Shown piece by piece: positions 7,030 through 9,302 of a DNA stretch of 9,302 nt; positions within the stretch are counted from its first letter, which is position 1; every line of letters begins with the position of its first letter. A model generated the notes under the pieces. That model searched no databases. It was given only the letters and a program-made list of their open reading frames with translations, and had not been told where the DNA came from. Source of the stretch: UBA11346 sp038060575 (lineage in GTDB: Bacteria > Planctomycetota > UBA11346); the NCBI GenBank assembly GCA_964652775.1, contig CAZZAM010000068.1:1-9302 (forward strand), read 5' to 3'. The position numbers and the translations under genes are program-made.

Positions 7030-7239
7030 TCAGACGGAGTCCTTCGAGCCGCGAAACAGGCCAAAACCACTAATGGAGATCAGTACCACGCCAGCGATCA
7101 ACATCCAAATCGATTTGTCGGTTGGTGTGCCGGTGAAAAACTTAGAAAAGCTCGATGCAAATGAGTCCATGGCGATGAGGCCGAAAATGACAAGGGCGAT
7201 CCCGGCTACGAGCAGGGTAAGGGATAAGGGTTTGTTCAT
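7030..7239 (-). CDS. DUF3185 family small membrane protein
   Basis: A 69-residue protein with two membrane segments (about 5-24 and 44-63). The short loop between them contains FFTGTPTDKSIW (34-45), which is the hallmark stretch of DUF3185. The length is normal for the family. GGA lies eight bases before the ATG. The family's function is unknown; by its look it is a small inner-membrane protein. It lies 108 bases downstream of the malic enzyme on the same strand, and there is no terminator hairpin between them, so read-through is possible. A 6-bp stem (7024-7029 with 7034-7039) overlaps its stop codon but lacks a T run. Confidence 0.88.
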   Translation of the reverse strand: MNKPLSLTLLVAGIALVIFGLIAMDSFASSFSKFFTGTPTDKSIWMLIAGVVLISISGFGLFRGSKDSV

Positions 7240-7347
7240 GGAAAGAATCCAGAGTTGTTGGGAGTGGTGGCTGTCACTTCTGTACCCTCCGACTCCATTG
7301 CTGCATATGGGGTAAACTACGACTAGCGATGTCGCCCTTATTTCATC

Positions 7348-9003
7348 CTACCGCAGATCCAGAGTCGGATACATCGGCTCATACACGTTGGCCTCGATCA
7401 GAGCACGGACGCTCTTAGGCCTAGCAACGTCGGCGAGACCCTTGGCAAAGATATGCTCGGCGACAGCCACCGCGATCTCGCGGCTGACCTGACGGATCCG
7501 TGATAGGGCCGGAAAGATGCGGCCGCAATCGAGATCGCTTTGTTCGACTTGTTGGGCCAAGCTCTGTGCAGCGATGAGGAACATGTCGTTGTCCACGTGT
7601 TTGGCTCGGGTCGCAACCACGCCGAGGCCGAGGCCAGGGAAGATGTAGGCGTTGTTACATTGTCCGGGTGTGAATGTCTGATTGCCGATGTTTACCGGAG
7701 CAAATGGACTACCGCTGGCAAAGACCGCCCGACCGGCGGTGGCGGTGTAGGCTTCGGTTGCCGTGCATTCAGCTTTGGAGGTCGGATTCGACAGGGCAAA
7801 AATAATCGGTCGCTGATTCAGATGCGCCATTTCTGCCAAGACGCCTGGAGTGAAGGCGCGGGCATCGCTGGAGACTCCGACCAGGGCGGTTGGCTTCAAG
7901 GTCTTGACTGCGGCAAGCAAATCAGCGACCGGCGCATGCGGGTGAGCGAATTGCGCCTTATGCGGGGTGAGTCGTTCGCGGCCCTGCACGATCAGGCCGG
8001 ATGAATCGACGAACCAGCAGCGTTTCCGTGCCTCGGCCTCGGGGATGCCTTGCGCTACCAATGAGGCGGTCACGAGGTCGCCAGTTCCCAATCCGGCTTC
8101 GCCGGCACCAAGAAACAGGATTCTGCTGTCGGCCAAAGATCCGCCAGTCACACGCAGAGCGGACAGCAGTCCAGCCAGAGTTACAGAAGCAGTGCCCTGA
8201 ATGTCGTCGTTGAAACAGCAGATTTTGTGGCGCCACGTTTCAAGCAGACGAAACGCGTTGTGGTTGGCGAAGTCCTCGAATTGCACCAAGCAGCTAGGCC
8301 AGCGTTCGTGAATTGCGTCAATGAACTCGGAGACCAAGCGGTCGTAGTCTGGGCCGCGTTCGCGTCGTCGGCGTAAACCCAAATAGAATGGATCGTCGAG
8401 CAGCGTCTGGTTGTCAGTTCCAACATCCAACGTCACCGGCAGGCAACTGCGCGGATCGATCCCGGCGCAGGCAGTGTAGAGCGACAATTTTCCGACCGGA
8501 ATACCCATGCCACTCGCGCCGAGATCGCCGAGGCCCAGAATCCGTTCGCCATCCGTGACGACAATGGCGCGCACGTTGGAATTTGGCCAGTTGGCTACGC
8601 ACTCGCGCACTGAGCCGAGATCCTCAAGCGACACGAACAGTCCATGCGGGCGGCGGTAGATTTGCCCATACCTCTGGCAACCCAGACCGACAGTCGGCGT
8701 GTACACAATGGGCATCATCTCTTCAATGTGGTTAATTAACACCCGGTAAAACAACGTCTCGTTGCGGTCCTGCAGCGCGATCAACTGAATATAGCGTTCG
8801 AGGTCATCGGATTTGCGCCGGAAGGTGTCAAGGACACGTTGTTCTTGCTGGCGCATCTCCTCGACCCGCGGTGGCAACAGTCCACGCAGGCCAAGCCGCT
8901 TGCGTTCGTCTTTGCTGAACGCGGTGCCTTTATTGAACCGCGGATCCTGCAACAGTTGAATGCCGGTCGGAATGGCGGTGGCGGGCTGGGGATTGGTGGA
9001 CAT
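7348..9003 (-). CDS. maeA: NAD-dependent malic enzyme (oxidative decarboxylation of malate to pyruvate)
   Basis: A 551-residue cytosolic enzyme, close to the usual length, converting malate and NAD+ to pyruvate, CO2 and NADH with Mg/Mn. MPIVYTPTVGLGCQ (97-110) carries the catalytic Tyr101. GLGDLGASGMGIPVGKLSLY (157-176) carries the catalytic Lys172. FEDFANHNA (242-250, Glu243/Asp244) and FNDDIQG (264-270, Asp267) supply metal ligands. GAGEAG (299-304) starts the NAD-binding Rossmann fold. The C-terminal VYEPMYPTLDLR is typical of this class. The single-domain form lacks the phosphotransacetylase-like tail of MaeB. NAD preference follows from similarity to the MaeA/SfcA type and is not proven. 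TGAGGT just before the ATG supports the start. It has no obvious tie to metal efflux. Confidence 0.95.
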   Translation of the reverse strand: MSTNPQPATAIPTGIQLLQDPRFNKGTAFSKDERKRLGLRGLLPPRVEEMRQQEQRVLDTFRRKSDDLERYIQLIALQDRNETLFYRVLINHIEEMMPIVYTPTVGLGCQRYGQIYRRPHGLFVSLEDLGSVRECVANWPNSNVRAIVVTDGERILGLGDLGASGMGIPVGKLSLYTACAGIDPRSCLPVTLDVGTDNQTLLDDPFYLGLRRRRERGPDYDRLVSEFIDAIHERWPSCLVQFEDFANHNAFRLLETWRHKICCFNDDIQGTASVTLAGLLSALRVTGGSLADSRILFLGAGEAGLGTGDLVTASLVAQGIPEAEARKRCWFVDSSGLIVQGRERLTPHKAQFAHPHAPVADLLAAVKTLKPTALVGVSSDARAFTPGVLAEMAHLNQRPIIFALSNPTSKAECTATEAYTATAGRAVFASGSPFAPVNIGNQTFTPGQCNNAYIFPGLGLGVVATRAKHVDNDMFLIAAQSLAQQVEQSDLDCGRIFPALSRIRQVSREIAVAVAEHIFAKGLADVARPKSVRALIEANVYEPMYPTLDLR

Positions 9004-9078
9004 GGGACCTCAAGTAGGAGTGGAGGGAATGCCCAGTTACAAGCGACGAGCGACAGCCTCAGCATGACATCCCGGGTG

Positions 9079-9106
9079 ATTGTGTCGCTTGGTGTGCAAC
9101 GTTCAA
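9079..9106 (-). promoter_or_regulatory. maeA: Candidate promoter of the malic enzyme gene
   Basis: On the minus strand TTGAAC (9101-9106) and CACAAT (9079-9084) are separated by 16 bases, each matching four of six sigma-70 positions. The predicted start near 9072 gives a leader of about 70 bases. This is a weak match and the only one of reasonable geometry that I found in this gap. Confidence 0.28.
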
Positions 9107-9183
9107 ACACGTATCTCGAATATGCGCTTGCGGTGCTGTGGTGGTCATGCATCCCCAAAGGACAGCACGGGGGGTTGTGAGTC

Positions 9184-9210
9184 ATGTTACTAGGCGCCCA
9201 CCTAGTACAT
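9184..9210. promoter_or_regulatory. Operator-like palindrome TACTAGG-N6-CCTAGTA
   Basis: TACTAGG (9188-9194) and CCTAGTA (9201-9207) are perfect inverted halves around CGCCCA. With one unpaired T the symmetry extends to ATG and CAT on the outer sides. No T run follows on either strand, so a DNA-binding site is likelier than a terminator. It lies about 180 bases before the malic enzyme start and 45 bases inside the right terminal repeat, in otherwise empty DNA (9004-9251), so its target gene may be outside the window. Confidence 0.45.
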
Positions 9211-9251
9211 CTGAAGCGCATAGAACAACGTGCGCCTGTGAACCAAAAAAC

Positions 9252-9302
9252 GGGTCTTCTCCCGATTGAGTGGGTGATTTGAGACAGGTTCAGAGCGGAA
9301 TG
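9252..9302. mobile_element. Probable insertion-sequence end (right terminal inverted repeat)
   Basis: This is the reverse complement of bases 4-54 without a mismatch over 51 bases. The outward-reading tip again starts GGGTCTTCTCC, so both window ends show the same end of the same element in opposite orientation. The flanking octamers just inside (TGAAAAAG at 55-62, CAAAAAAC at 9244-9251) do not match as a direct repeat, so they do not look like the two sides of one insertion. Confidence 0.55.

Noticed and set aside
7024..7039. Hairpin CTCCGT-N4-ACGGAG as terminator between DUF2383 and DUF3185
   Set aside because: Only six base pairs, no T run on either strand, and it overlaps the DUF3185 stop codon.
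9216..9235. GCGCA-N10-TGCGC inverted repeat near the right end
   Set aside because: Five-base stem with a ten-base loop in GC-rich DNA is expected by chance.
1..9302. Complete transposon with the two ends as its own inverted repeats
   Set aside because: No transposase, resolvase or integrase anywhere inside, and the tips read outward like element starts. The repeats are better explained by elements outside the window.

Overview
This window looks like a chromosomal or large-replicon segment of a Gram-negative bacterium with roughly 57% GC by eye. It carries a heavy-metal efflux (RND) locus and ordinary housekeeping and stress genes. The gene families (CzcA/CusA-type RND pump, HlyD/CzcB-type adaptor, DUF2383, DUF3185, NAD-type malic enzyme) fit Pseudomonadota best. 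The Cys/His motif in the adaptor also occurs in Planctomycetes/Verrucomicrobia-like relatives, so the phylum is not settled from sequence alone. No rRNA, tRNA, CRISPR array, replication gene or transposase is visible.

Layout. Both window ends carry the same 51-bp sequence in inverted orientation (4-54 and 9252-9302). This is probably the outer tip of an insertion sequence whose body lies outside, and such repeats often break assemblies. Just inside the left copy is a truncated plus-strand reading frame (54-281) that resembles the start of an HTH-type antitoxin; the repeat ends at what was probably its ATG. A strong hairpin terminator (353-381) separates it from the minus-strand metal-efflux operon (5841 down to 504). 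In transcription order that operon holds a small secreted Cys/His-rich protein (5425-5841), a periplasmic adaptor (3955-5331), a CzcA-type pump (815-3952) and a small secreted protein with two tandem Cys-His motifs (504-818). A 595-bp stretch with no convincing gene (5842-6436) holds divergent promoters for the efflux operon and for a plus-strand ferritin-like DUF2383 gene (6437-6889). A DUF3185 membrane protein (7030-7239) and an NAD-dependent malic enzyme (7348-9003) follow on the minus strand. The right end (9004-9302) is non-coding, with a notable palindrome and the terminal repeat.

How the parts work together. The pump and adaptor would form two of the three parts of a tripartite metal exporter; the outer-membrane channel and any metal regulator are absent from the window. 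The most interesting point is that the adaptor's N-terminal motif W-C-x2-H-x6-C-x2-C recurs twice, with the same spacing, in the small secreted protein at the operon's end. That protein's GTG start overlaps the pump's stop codon behind a strong ribosome binding site. Together with the Cys/His-rich secreted protein at the front of the operon, this suggests a periplasmic metal-buffering or hand-over set dedicated to this pump, which would be a possible non-CusF type of metallochaperone.
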